A stretch of 64,000 nucleotides of DNA from Ischnura elegans (taxonomy: Eukaryota > Arthropoda > Insecta > Odonata > Coenagrionidae), in contig NC_060246.1 of the NCBI RefSeq assembly GCF_921293095.1, forward strand, positions 12,108,001-12,172,000, in the 5' to 3' direction. Shown piece by piece: positions 46,101 through 57,765 of the stretch. The notes beneath the pieces are model-generated. The model saw only the letters and a list, made by a program, of their open reading frames with translations. It made no database searches and had not been told where the DNA came from. The position numbers were made by a program, and so were the translations under genes. How positions within the stretch are numbered: the stretch's first letter is position 1; each line of letters begins with the position of its first letter.

Positions 46101-49100
46101 AACTAACCATTTGGCCAAAAAATGCAAAAAACCCATTTTTGTGACCTTTGACCTTGAATAAAATTTTTTGCACGCACGGGATCGATGGGGACTTTTCAGG
46201 ATTTCATTGGAGTGGTATCCTTAAGGTTAATGCAAATTTTCAGCTTGTTGACAATTTATGCAAGGGTACCCCTATTTTTTGGGCTAATTTGACCGTGTTA
46301 TGCTATATTAGAAAGAACATTTTCATTTGTTTCTAATCACCAACACCACACTATTGATTTTCACCTTTGTGGAAATTATTCCCTCTGTATTTTTTTTTAA
46401 CATAACCACGTATCATCTTCCTTCTTTTCAGTCAATAAAATGAACATCACCAGGCTCACACTAAGCCATAACAAAATTCAAGGTATGATGCATGAAGGTT
46501 ATTTTTACGGAACGGGTGGACGTTTACTGCAACCGAGTCATATTTTGTAATGATCTATCTTACAGTTGTTCCTCCTGCTCTCGCTGGCTTAATAAACATG
46601 GAAATATTAAATTTTTTCAATAATTATATCGAAGAGCTACCTACATCATTATCATCTATGCCAAAGTTAAGAATTCTCAACTTGGGGTAAGTTAAAAGTA
46701 CATTCAAATACTGAGGAGGATCTTTCACTTTTATTTTATGGTGCTTAAATAGCATAGCTTCAAGCTTATTTTTACCGTGATTCGTATGATCGTCATTCAT
46801 AAGCCCAGATATCATATCTTTTGTTTATCTTTAAATTGCCCTTAATGGTTATTTAAGGATGAATCGACTCAATGTGTTGCCTCGAGGATTTGGTGCATTT
46901 CCTGTGATAGAGGTTTTGGATCTAACATATAATAATCTGAATGAAAGCAGCCTGCCTGGAAACTTTTTCATGATGGGTGAGTAGTTAAGATTTTGAGATT
47001 CATTGGAGTTTCATCATGATCTGTAGTTATGTGTTGCAAAATTCTTTGGAAATTCTTAATTATTTATTAACATGTCCAGTGCCACAGATTTATAGGAAAA
47101 TTCACCCGCTGCACCAAAATCGATGTAGAGAAGTGTGTTGACATAAAAATTATTAGTTCATAGGTCACTTGGTCATATTAGCATGATGGATGTAGCAGGG
47201 CACATCACTGATTGCTTCACCCTTGCTTATCTCATGTCGTGCCAGTCATTTTTTTTGGTTCTCATGCTCTGGTGTCGAAATGTTTTTGCCTAGGACCACT
47301 GTCAAAATTTTGCAGCTATCATGTTTACCTAGCAATTCGAGTCCTAGTCCTAGTCAGCTGAGTGGGGCTTGATAAGGCGAAAGGCATGTCAATGTCTCTG
47401 AATCAGGTTGATTTTCTAAGTAAAAGAAACAGCTCGAATACATTACATTGTCTCTCTCTTTGGAAAGATTTCTCTCTGGCTTTCAGCCATTTCAAAATGG
47501 AGGCTAATTGTAATTTTGTGAAGAATAGGCACCATTAACTCTGCAAATCCACTGATGTATCATATTGATGGTCTAAGGTCTAAACAGAAATATCTACCAA
47601 AAGGAAGGAATACACACACTTATTCTTTTGATGCAGCTCTTGGAGTCTGTCACAATCGCTAACAGGACACAAATTGAAATAAAATCCACACATTAACACT
47701 CACATGGTCCTAACAACATCACGTTGTCATGGTCATCACTTTAGAGTTGAAGTTAATGTGAGCTCGTGTTGAGCATATAAACGGAACTCTAAATGTTAAT
47801 ATAATAATTTTATTGTGTGATAAATTACAGCCAGTGCAGGCTTGAAAAACTCAATTGATGCAACAATGGCTGCAGGTTTTTTTGTCGCTGCACACAACCG
47901 GTCAGGGTCCTTCTCCTACTGATTTAGGGACGCTACTCCTCGGCTAAGGGTTAAAAATCCATAAGTTTTTTTGTGCATCCGGCTGTTCATGTTATGTCTT
48001 GCTATGAGAGGCAAAAAAATTTACTTATTCTTGGGTCGTAATGACTGAAACAGCACTGAACGTGTTTAAAATGTTGAAGTTATGATATATGTTAACAGAG
48101 GCGGCAGTCCCTGGGAAAGGGAAATTAAGTTACAAAGTAGAAAGTATATACCTGTCCCTGGCCCAATACATACCTGTCTCCATTGTCATGGAAGGCTTGA
48201 GTAACTGGATTATTAGAGTCGATTGCGTTTCAACCGGCTGACCATGTAACCATTACCAATGACCTGCTCAATTATTGGAGGTAGTTTACAGTAGACATTA
48301 TATCATATCAAAATATTCTTACCAGAAAGTATAGAAACATAGCTTATCCTTATGATTCAATAAAAAAATCAAGTCTCTGTTGGACGAAAATTTTCCCTCC
48401 ACATATAAAATAGCATATGAATCTCATAATATTCTAAGGAGATCTTATTGATAGTTTGAATCTACAATCTTTCCACTGAAGCACAATTAATACGTTTCCA
48501 AATAAATGAGAGTCCTTTGATGAATTTATGCTCTCATGTGTAATTTACTCAAAACTGCCATCCTAAAAAATGATGCACTGGTGATTTACTATATCATTGA
48601 AGAAAATATGACTGATTTATGGTGAACAGATAGGTTTTGACTGTAGTGTATGTCTTAAGAGTTTATTTCACCATTTATTATATCTTTCACTGGGCAAAAA
48701 AACATTTATTTTCTGATTAATTCCAGAGACCCTCAGGGCTTTATATTTGGGAGATAATGACTTTGAAACCGTACCTGCTGACATAAAGCAATTAAAAAAT
48801 TTACAGATAGTAAGTATACTTGGAAATACAAAATCTTTACTGTGGTCTTGCATGGGTTAATATTAAATAGCCTAAATTCTTCAAAGTAATGATTTCTTAA
48901 TTAACTTTCTAGTTGGTGTTCAGAGATAATGACCTCATAGAGCTACCTAAAGAAATAGGTGAGCTTAGCCGACTAAGAGAGCTACATGTGCAAGGCAATA
49001 GGCTCACTGTTTTGCCTCCAGAAATTGGTAAGTCTTTTAAATTCAAATTAAACTAATATATGTCTTAACACCAGCTGTGTTTATGAATAGTTGCAGAACC

Positions 49101-52100
49101 TTTCTTGAATTCAATATTACATCCATTATTTTCCAAAATACGCACTGAAATTAAATTGAATGTTAGCACAGGAACATGAAGGAATTAATTAATTGTAATG
49201 CTGTAGTAGGCCATCAGCAATTCATACGATCATTATTTTCTCATTGAATTCATTATTTTTAAGGATTAAATCTGAAATGCTGAAGGTGTTATGTTGGTCA
49301 CCCATGACCATAATTATGTTTATTTTCACCAAAATGGAGGGTTTTTTTTTCTCCCAGGAAATCTTGACTTGGTAAGCAATAAGTCGGTTATAAAGATGGA
49401 AAATAATCCATGGGTCACGCCAATAGCTGATCAGCTGCAAGTGGGAATCTCACATGTCATTGACTATATTCGCACGGACACCTACAAATAGTAAGTTACT
49501 TTTCTTTAGCTATGGGGTATGGACTAAATATGTAATTGTCCTGTAGTTGTAAATGGATTTCCATTAATACCTATTTGATTTGCCAATCCATGTGTAAAAG
49601 GCTGGATTGGAAAAGAACCAAGTAAAACTACATTTTGAGGAAATATAGTCATGCTGAGTGTGTTATGAGTGCAAATTTTAATTGTATCAAATGTGCCAGA
49701 ATTACAAACTTGACAGTTTTATTTATGCTTTAATTAAAGTTATCAACTGGTGATGTGGTGTACAGAAACAGTTGAATAGGGTAACTCTGGTTTTACAGCA
49801 GAAAGCAGTTACTATGATTATGGCATATGGTAAGGGTAGCACTATAGCAATTGATTTTTTTAATGGTTAGCCTACATGGAAAAGTATAGAGAAATCATCT
49901 GCATGTAAGGAAAGCTCATGTTTGAGGTAGCACGGTAACGAATCCATTTCTCCATTGATGACATGGTGTGATGTACAACTCAAAGGATAATAAATGCTAA
50001 GCTTCAACTGAAGAATGGTTGTAAGCTCATTTCAGACACATCTCATCAAAATAAGGCATCCTTGTGGTAGATAAATGAAAATTAATTGTCTCCTGTCTCC
50101 TCCTCAGTTTACTGTTACCATTGTTGAATGATGGAAGTAGTATCACATCTGAATGCCAAGCCCATTTTGGTGGTGTTGCTCTCATAATCACGTGAGGTTT
50201 CTGCTGCGATTATCTATGTTTTGGGAGACTTTCGCACCTTCTTCCTTGAACCCTCACAAATAATGTTTGGTGAATTGTCGCCATTTCCTGGACCCAGCCG
50301 TAGTATGATGGCACTTGGCTCTCTTGGAAATCTCAAGCCAAGATTTAAAGGAGAAGGAGTTGGAAAGGGAGATAGTCTGCCAAGGCTAGCGGAAGTGTGG
50401 ACGTCCCCTTCCCTAAGTAGTTCGCCACTTGGGCAGTGGTTGGTCAAGCCGTGAAATTTCAGCATGAATGCCCATAGACGCTCAGTTTGAGCGCTTGCTC
50501 ATGTTTTGGAGTGGTCCTCTGGTCAGGCTACAGTTATGAGAACTCATCGCTGATTGCTGAGAATCAAAATACAGTGGAACTTGGTTAGTATGTTCCTCTT
50601 TAACACGGCGATTTCTCTCGGTCCCGGTACTATCTGAACAAAATACAAGTAAAACTATTTGGTTGGTACGTTTTAAATAGTGGCGCTACCCTGGATAGTA
50701 TGCTCAATTACTTGCTATGAAGCAACCCGCATGTCGATTCCGACTATCTTCTGAAGTTGTTAAAACCTTCGACTTCATAAGTTATTTTATTATTATCAGC
50801 CATTGACCCTCTTACTTTCATCCTACACCTCTCTTTCTATGAGCTTAATGCATCCCAATGCATTTCTCAATGCGAGGGGTACGTGTGTCATCATTTGACA
50901 AGTGTTGGGGGAGTAGACGATGTTTAGAATCTCCACGCGAAGCATAATGCAAAATTACTTGATCTCGGCACAAGAAATAGAAAGTACATTCGACAAATTT
51001 TAAAGTAAATTTCAACTGTATAATTTAAAAATGTGCTTGTAATAATCTTTCAGTGCATTATTAATCGTCATATCAATGTCGATATTTCAATCTTTATAAT
51101 AATTAATATCGATACCTCCACAGTACAAATGCTCAATAATCGCCTACCGAATCAAATCCGCTCATATAAGAGCCAAACAATACGAATCCGCTCAGCTGGC
51201 AGTAGCCAGAGCATAAATGCTCACCTCCAATTCGTCAAGCTACTGAGGTGAGCATTGGTGCTCTGGCTACTGCCGGCTGAGCGATTTCGTATTGCTGGGC
51301 TCCTAGATGGGTGGATTTGATTTGGTGGGCGGTTGTTGAGCATTTATGCAGTGGAGCTATATAGTTGAGCTATATGCAGTGACCTAGGGTTTCAGGGAGC
51401 CAGGTATGTCCTTCAAAACTACGCGTTTCTACACGTTTGATAAGCGATTACTACATGCAGTATAACTGCCGCTGCTGGATGCCCACTCGTGGCAGTAATT
51501 TAGCACGCGCTCCGGAGCGAATCACCCCGCGCGATCTTTTCAATGTTAACTTCTGGGGTACCGACGTGACGGCACGATGCTTACAAGAAAAGCAAACGGG
51601 AGCATTTTAAAAATACGTCACTAAGGGAGAAACTCCCCTGCCTGCCGCTTGTTTTTGACCTAGGGTTTCAGATGACTGACTCACGCTGAAAACCAAGGCC
51701 ACTCAGTTCCCCTTGGACTTGCGACCGGGGAAGGGGAGGGGGGAAGATAAGAAGTTTGTGTAAGAGGCGCACCCCTATTTTCGGCTGCAATGTCTGGGAA
51801 AAAAGGTGCGCCTCTTATACGCGCTTATACGGTAATTTTCCCTAGGAATAATGGGCACATTCAATGGGAGTGAGCGCTTCAGTCATAGAATTTCCCAGTA
51901 ACTTTAATTGCCCTGTAGGCATTCAATTTGCACATTTAGTCATTTTTTGGAGTAGTTTGTCGACCGCAACATACCTTAGCACTTGTCACTGATTGGCAGG
52001 AGTTCAGATAGCAATGATAGATTACTAGAGGCAAAGATTATCGGTGAATAAAAACTGTGAATTTCGTCATGAAAATCTGTCAATTTCGGTTTAAAATTTC

Positions 52101-55100
52101 GTCATAAAACTGCAATTTCGTCATAAAAAAATACAGTTTCGTCATAAAAATTCACTCGTCACAAATATTGTTTTTTATCCCAAGAACAATAATCACCAAT
52201 AAAAATGCTTATTGGCATCTTAAATATATTTTTAATGGTAAAAACCATGACAAAGAAGGGTCAAAGCAAATGCTAAAGGAATAAGTTAAGCATTTGTTAC
52301 ATACACATCATAAACACTTTTTGCTATGTATGTATGTATTTCAACCGCATACCGCTTGACAAATGCGGGATTTATATATATGGGGAATATTTTTGATTGG
52401 TCTAAATTTCATTGTCTCATTGGCCTGCATGATGTAAAAAACTTATAGTTTTTACTTAACAAATTGATAACAAAAGTCTTTAAGGTCTTATACAAAAAAT
52501 ATAATATCAACACATGCAATTACATGTGTTTGTCAATTATCTATATTTTTTTAATATGCCCTCTGAGATTATTCACACTCTGGAATTTAAAATTGGCTGA
52601 ATCCTTATTTTACTAGAATTGAGATCCATTGGTCAAACTTGACTTTAATTATACATTTTTGGAAGTTTAGTGGTTCTTTTATTTATATTTCCATGCATGG
52701 AAAATCCTCTTCCTGCATCTACATTTGCCACAGGTATTCACAGGGTTTTCACAAAATTTTCTACAAAATGGGGAAAAATCATTTTAAAGGGCAAGAATTA
52801 GTGGAAGTACTGAAAATTCTTTTCCTTCTTCCTGAACTGATCTAACAGAATCCTTCAAAGCAGAATAGCCAAAAAGTTCTTGAGTTTCTGTTAATGATTA
52901 TATGAGGACATAAGCAACAATTGTGTCTAAGTCCTTCACATCAGTTATCAATATACACCTTGAGTTAAATAATCTTCCCATGGCTGTAATAATGCTCCTC
53001 CCTGGGTCACTATACAAGGAATGACAACTTGATATTAGTCTTTATCCTATTTGCTTCAGGACCTCACACATGGAAAGTTTCACAGATTTTTTGAGACTAT
53101 TAAGCGAAGATTCATTTTCTTTTCCAAACTGTGCATTGCTGACTAGGGTAAAGGAATTCTATAAATTAAGGTTGATTCGGTTCTTAAATTTTTTCGGCTC
53201 TCGGTACCGTTCTGGTTCTCCCCCATCAGTTCTCGATACTCGGTTCCAAGGATGAACTCTATTTAAATTTGCCATTAATTCAGGTAATTAAACAACCACA
53301 AGAAGTGAATGAAAATAATTTCACGAAAAATGTTAATTAACAAGAAAGGTCTGTTAAAAAAACTCAAGATCGCCTCCATAATTTTATTTACCAAGTAAAA
53401 AAGTTAAATAACACATTGTTAAGAATGCATGATCGACCAACATGTCTCATTACATCAGGCAGCCACTGGTTCTTTTTCCAGGTTTTTTTTGTAACTTCTA
53501 AGTGAGATTAAAATACATTCTGTGATGTAACTAGCTTAAATTGTTACTTAAATTGACAACTGATTTGCATGCTTCACTCTCGCAGTTCTTCGACTCGTTT
53601 GAAGACATCCATAGATCTATAGTATGTTGAAAGAACGTCACCGTGCCGTGGCCGGCTGCAGGCGAAAAGTCAGCTTGTTTGAAAGCGGCCTACGTGGCAG
53701 CGACTACAGAATGTTACAATTTTGGCGAGAGCGACAAATTGACGACCCCTTAAATGCGCGTGCTAGGGAGCAACTCTCAAAAGAAGAAAGACATTGACGA
53801 CATGCAATCGGAAAGTAATATATGCGTTTTCAAAACTTTTTTTTTTACTTTTTGGCCTTGAATACGCTGCGAACCATTTCGGATTTGGGCGCCAAATTCA
53901 AATCCTCGCAACAGTTCTGAGCCGGTTCCAAAGCACCGACTTTATGCGCTCGGTTCTTGATACCGGTTTTTTAAGAAAACTTAAAGTAATGGGGTATTTT
54001 TTACCGGCAACGGTGGAAAATATCGCGCCAAATTCGCAGAAAAAGTGCTTAAACGCGAAATTTCGTGGAACCAAGTGAATTTCGCGCAACCTTGAAAATT
54101 TCGCGTTATATTTCGCGTTTCGCGAAAATTCGGTGCCCCTATAGATGACAAAGAGTGAGTTGCTGTATGATGAAAGAGCCCAACCATTGTGCTCACCCAA
54201 CTTATTCCTGTCTGGTAGGGTGAGGATATGTTATGGAGACAGGAAGATTTGAGAAGAGATTATTTTGTTATAGTTTTTAAATATGTAGAGAAATGTACGG
54301 AGTGAAAAATTTCTAATTTTTCGATTAATAAAAAAGCATATTCTTGCTGGTACATGACACTAAACGTTTGTTTTGGGTGGACTAGAAAATTTTTATTTCT
54401 TATTGATGAAATTGAATTTAAATTATGAAATTATAACCTGAAATTGGCAGCTTTTATTCACAGTAAATCTTTCCCTCTAAATATGAGTCATTGCCTATGC
54501 TATCCTCTCGATGGGGAAATAGTTGAGCTCTCACTCCAGTGGAGGAATCGGAAACCCACGGCTTCACTTGAGGATGATTGCTTGAGGTGCTCAGCTTTCT
54601 GCCCAAGGAATTTTGTATCGCTTACTTAGCTGTCGAGATTCATCCCATCATTTTATCTCTCCCTTTTGTCAGTCCCAGAAATATGGTCATCAGTGTGTGT
54701 GTGCAGAATGGGAACTTAGAAATCCATGTTAATCTCTCAAATGGAAGACATGAGTGAAAACAAGAATTAATGTCAAGAATATTCCGATTGAAGATTAATT
54801 TTACTCTTCAGACAACACCACTAAGAAAATATATGGGTTACCACTCTTGCAAAGCTTTTAAAATGTCCTCCCCAATACACGTGGTCTTTTCCCTCCACAC
54901 AGTTTTCCTTGAGTGACAGGATTTCCTCTCAAGGGGTGTTCTATAAATTTATTGCGTCATGATGCTTGAATGTACATTTTGCAAAGCAGTTTGTTAAAAT
55001 GAAATCTGCAGAATTAAAACTTATCAAAGCGGTTGAAAATGCATGATATAATTTAAAATTTTGGGGTGTTATATATATGAGTAAATTAATGGCAAGAGAC

Positions 55101-55289
55101 TAAAATATGATGGTCTGAATGGACTTAATTTTCGGCAGTTAGATCTCTCAGCTGATGAGCAGTTCCACCCAATAATGAATTTATCTCTTTTCCAGTTTGT
55201 ACAGCAGGCATGTAGCCGCTAAAGGTGCACCACAGCCAAAAACAAATGACAAATCGAAAAAGATTTCACGGAGAAGGGAGCATAGTTGA
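43070..55289 (+). CDS. RSU1: RSU1, Ras suppressor protein 1 (complete, eight exons)
   Basis: RSU1 is a leucine-rich-repeat protein that binds the last LIM domain of PINCH in the integrin-linked kinase/parvin adhesion complex and damps Ras-MAPK signalling. Exons 43070..43175, 46432..46482, 46566..46686, 46858..46976, 48727..48809, 48913..49027, 49358..49490 and 55196..55289 join in phase to 273 residues (human 277). Repeats run from about residue 17: [138 protein letters not shown] is the C-terminal cap, and NDKSKKISR ends the protein as in vertebrates. An in-frame ATG 39 nt upstream could add 13 residues. Identity is certain from colinear similarity to the family. Confidence 0.97.
44647..44780. 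repeat. Fold-back element, short copy
   Basis: Inverted arms run from ATATCGATAGCTCC to GGAGGTATCGATAT with the centre at CTAGTAGTACTAG. The arms share CAAATCC(A/G)CTCATCTAG and TTCAACAATC-type blocks with the larger element at 51106..51365, so this is the same family lacking the inner part. Confidence 0.85.
45055..45416. mobile_element. MITE, about 362 bp, TIR AAAGGTGCGAAAATGCACC
   Basis: The 22-nt termini 45055..45076 and 45395..45416 are inverted copies with two mismatches. Each terminus is itself partly palindromic (GGTGCG ... TGCACC). The interior is AT-rich and non-coding. No target duplication was identified. Confidence 0.78.
46432..46482 (+). CDS. RSU1: RSU1 exon 2
   Basis: 51 nt: [16 protein letters not shown] between TTTTCAG and GTATGA; first leucine-rich repeat. 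Confidence 0.93.
46566..46686 (+). CDS. RSU1: RSU1 exon 3
   Basis: [20 protein letters not shown] and [20 protein letters not shown], donor GTAAGT. Confidence 0.95.
46858..46976 (+). CDS. RSU1: RSU1 exon 4
   Basis: [20 protein letters not shown] and [19 protein letters not shown], almost identical to vertebrate RSU1. Donor GTGAGT. Confidence 0.96.
46977..48726. other. RSU1 intron 4
   Basis: 1.75 kb with no recognisable element or exon. The other short introns (46483..46565, 46687..46857, 48810..48912, 49028..49357) are also empty. Confidence 0.5.
48727..48809 (+). CDS. RSU1: RSU1 exon 5
   Basis: [20 protein letters not shown] and QLKNLQI between TTCCAG and GTAAGT, phase 0 at its end. Confidence 0.95.
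48913..49027 (+). CDS. RSU1: RSU1 exon 6
   Basis: [20 protein letters not shown] and [19 protein letters not shown], donor GTAAGT after one base of a Gly codon. Confidence 0.95.
49358..49490 (+). CDS. RSU1: RSU1 exon 7
   Basis: [20 protein letters not shown] and [23 protein letters not shown], then TA of a split Tyr codon before GTAAGT. If this donor is not used, the codon becomes TAG and translation stops at once. Confidence 0.95.
50572..50720 (+). mobile_element. Lone pogo-type terminus
   Basis: It begins TA then CAGTGGAACTTGGTTAG, close to the ends of the elements at 12180 and 29533. No matching inverted end was found to the right, so it is a truncated copy. Confidence 0.4.
51106..51365. 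repeat. Fold-back element, long copy
   Basis: A palindrome of about 260 bp centred near 51236, with arms sharing AATCAAATCCGCTCAT, AGTAGCCAGAGC and GGTGAGCAT blocks and ends beginning ATATCGATACCTCCACAG. It belongs with 44647..44780. The arms are imperfect, so it is older or has been reshaped. Confidence 0.83.
51758..51845. repeat. Inverted GTAAGAGGCGCACC repeat, also at the left window edge
   Basis: TGTAAGAGGCGCACCCC and GGTGCGCCTCTTATAC face each other about 30 nt apart, followed by CTTATACGGTAATTTTCC. Positions 40..110 of the window carry the same blocks, so this is a dispersed repeat end. Confidence 0.6.
52060..52156 (+). repeat. Short tandem motif, TTTCGTCATAAAA type
   Basis: About five imperfect copies of a TTTCGTCATAAAA-like unit (spacing about 16 to 25 nt). 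Confidence 0.6.
53160..54142. mobile_element. hAT-related fragments in RSU1 intron 7
   Basis: 53170..53530 matches the body of the fragment at 35550..35870. Around 53910..53975 GGTTC-type motifs recur, and 54060..54142 ends in a TTTCGCG-rich stretch closing GGTGCCCCTATA, which looks like a separate hAT-type end. Boundaries are uncertain. Confidence 0.5.
55196..55289 (+). CDS. RSU1: RSU1 exon 8 (C-terminus)
   Basis: [20 protein letters not shown] and [10 protein letters not shown], then TGA at 55287..55289. The NDKSKKISR block is shared with vertebrate RSU1. Acceptor TTTTCCAG. Confidence 0.94.
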
Positions 55290-56711
55290 GTGAATCAAGA
55301 AATAGAGTTGAGGTGGAGAGAATTGGTCTTATGACAAAACTGCCTGGCAGTATTCTGGAGATACTGTATGCAATCTGCCAAAATTCTGTCTCCCCTTCAT
55401 GCGATTTGAAAAGCTACGCATCCTGGAAGATTGATCATCAATTGGATGCATTGTAGTGCCTTCCTGTCATCAAAAACTTGAATGCCTGAATCTCTGCTTA
55501 CCTATTGTTTAATCCATGAAGAGCTGAGCTTGGAAACAATGATAAGAGTAAAACAAAATATGTATTGCATCATCTAGCAAAATAGGATAGGTGAAATAAT
55601 TTTATAAAATGACGTTTCATATTAATATTGCTGTTTGTTAAATGCATGATTACTAAATGCTTGTTTGTTATTTTAATATATAATGATTCCAATTTAATAA
55701 TTTGTTTTTCCTAATTGTTTGCTGTTTAACCAAAAGTCTAATGCTGTCTATTCTATTTATACAAGTTTTTATTGTCACTTTTTTATCAAATTTATACCTC
55801 ACAAAAGTAAAGCCTACTAGAATCCTCTACTCCCCCAGTACAGAATTTTATTTTGCATAAACATACAAAAGAGTGCAGTACTTGTTATTTAGATTTTGTA
55901 TAACTTCATTTATTCGTTTTTCAATGCTGTATTATTACTGTCAAATTACCATACTTTTAGGTCCTATTTTATTTGTCCTGTATTATTTTAGTGACTGCAC
56001 ATGAATACTGATTCATTGTATGCATCATAATCATTAATTCTCCTAAAACCTAATACTTTTTATTAAGCTTGATCGAAACTGAAAAAAGGCCTGAATTGAA
56101 GAGAGTTCTAGTAAGAAAAGCATTGTTAAAACACTGCTATATGGATTTTTAAAAATATTATCAGTGGTTGTTATCATGAGCAGTTATTTCCTTTTAGGGT
56201 GACCATGTCATAAAGGTCTATGAGGAGGTTATTAATGTAAGAATGTAAAGCTTTGTACTTTGTGCTACATTCATGCATAAGGAATTTGTGAGAAGCAATT
56301 CAAGTCACTTCTTTTGCCACTTCCATAAAGAAAATCCATTGTGAAAAACGTACACTTTTTAATTTTGTAAGAAAAAGCTAAATGAGCGAGCTCACTTAAT
56401 TGCATAAAAATTACCATTTGACGACACATTGTTCTAAGGCATTCAAGGAATACACCGAGAAAAAATTACCTTGATTGAGAGTCATTTTTCATCACAGACG
56501 TGGAAATTGTATTCACTAACACTACGAGTGGTGATTTCAATGAATTGACAGCAGATGAGATCAATTAGCAACCATCTCATTTGACTTGTCGTGATGCCAA
56601 TCAGCATCATTTCGCAACCATGGCTACACCTACCCCTGGTTGGCTCCACAGATGTTTAATCCCAGCAAAGGTATTTCGGTGGCCATGGTAGAATTGTGCA
56701 TAATATAAATC
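55290..56711. other. Convergent interval downstream of RSU1
   Basis: AT-rich; must contain the RSU1 3' UTR and that of the gene on the other strand. No element was recognised. Confidence 0.5.
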
Positions 56712-56858
56712 TCAATGTGCTGTCAGCTTGGACATAGTCTCCACTGGGGTCAAGGAATTCACTCCTTTGTACTGGTGAATTACATCCTGCATGGTTAAAA
56801 CACAGTCTTCTATTTCACACACTTCCATTCCTTCAGCAAGATAGTGATGTAAATGTGC
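56712..56858 (-). CDS. Last coding exon of an unidentified gene (partial)
   Basis: After a good acceptor (TTGATTTACAG) an open frame of 48 codons reads AHLHHYLAEGMEVCEIEDCV and LTMQDVIHQYKGVNSLTPVE, ending TMSKLTAH and TGA. The composition is that of a soluble helical protein, unlike the surrounding AT-rich DNA. Upstream exons would lie to the right; none was found before the window edge, and the piggyBac and Gypsy elements may lie in its intron. I do not recognise the family. Confidence 0.5.
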   Translation of the reverse strand, partial: AHLHHYLAEGMEVCEIEDCVLTMQDVIHQYKGVNSLTPVETMSKLTAH

Positions 56859-57765
56859 CTGTAAATCAAATAAAATTGTATTTTTTATGTTTGTGGACTC
56901 CACAGAATGTATTTTAATAATATTTATCAGTAACAAAATAAATGAGCATAATAAGATTTCCTAAAATATTTAGCTTTATTCTTTATCTTGTTTTTGAAAT
57001 ATAAACAATTATCTTGGGAACTGCAATGTTCAGAAATATTTATTTTTCGTCCTTCAAAAATATCCAAGTAAATGGCTGAATTTTTTTCCAGTAACAAGTA
57101 TTCATTAGCAACCATATCATTGTGCTTAACACCTTGAGTTCGGCATGACGTGATATCACGTCATGGAAACCCCAAGTGTTTTGGCCCTTGCTTGGTTTAA
57201 GTCTTTTATGACCTTTCGCACCCATTAGTTACTCAGTAGGGATCTAGCAGCTCATCTCTGACGACTGTTTCAAGCTGTCTATCCTGAGAGCATAGGGAGA
57301 AAATTTTTTCTAAGGTAATCCAATCCAAAATCCTTAGGTAAGTCAATTTCCATTTATTTTTCCCCCTGTATTTTGCATTCTTCATTTGTTTGTCAGTGCA
57401 ACTTCTCAACAGTGAGGAGATCTAAAAGTGAAGTGGCAGTTTTGCGAGAGTGAAGAATATCATCCTCATAAAAAATTGGAAGATTTTAATAGCTTTAATT
57501 GTTAATATATGTATATAATGCATGCATAAAAAAATAAACATGCATTATAATATCGTATAATTACTGTTTGGATAATATCCAAGTTCTCAGCAAAGAAATG
57601 ATTCTAAAGAGTTACTTTCTAAAACAGCTCTTTTTCCCTTGATAACTGTGATATTATTGGCTAATATCCACTCTCATTCGTTAGTCACACAATTGTAAAC
57701 ATTAAGTTCCCACAGAATAGTTTTACATCTGTAAAGCTATTTGGAGCATTTTATCTTTTGCGTGC
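56859..57765. other. Interval left of the piggyBac element
   Basis: It contains a lone piggyBac-type end at 57126..57225. Otherwise AT-rich with nothing recognised. Confidence 0.5.
57126..57225 (+). mobile_element. Lone piggyBac-type end with palindromic TGACGT motif
   Basis: It begins TTAACACCTTGAGTTCGGC (57126) and then carries a perfect 22-nt palindrome at 57144..57165 built on CATGACGTG. It aligns base by base with the left end of the element at 57766 (TTAACAC-TT, GACGT..., ACGTCATGG, AAC-C). No partner end is visible. Confidence 0.6.

Larger units (their letters stand above)
43176..46431. other. RSU1 intron 1
   Basis: It contains a short fold-back element (44647..44780) and a MITE (45055..45416). 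43347..43673 has an unrecognised 108-codon frame. 45820..46340 resembles an old repeat (GATCAACGTTTCAGGCAACTA and inverted-looking tracts) that I cannot classify. Confidence 0.5.
49491..55195. other. RSU1 intron 7 (5.7 kb)
   Basis: Contents: a GC-richer unidentified stretch 50210..50465 open on both strands, a lone pogo-type end at 50572, a fold-back element 51106..51365, a paired repeat 51758..51845, short TTTCGTCATAAA repeats 52060..52156, and hAT-related fragments 53160..53530 and about 53880..54142. The rest is AT-rich. Confidence 0.55.
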
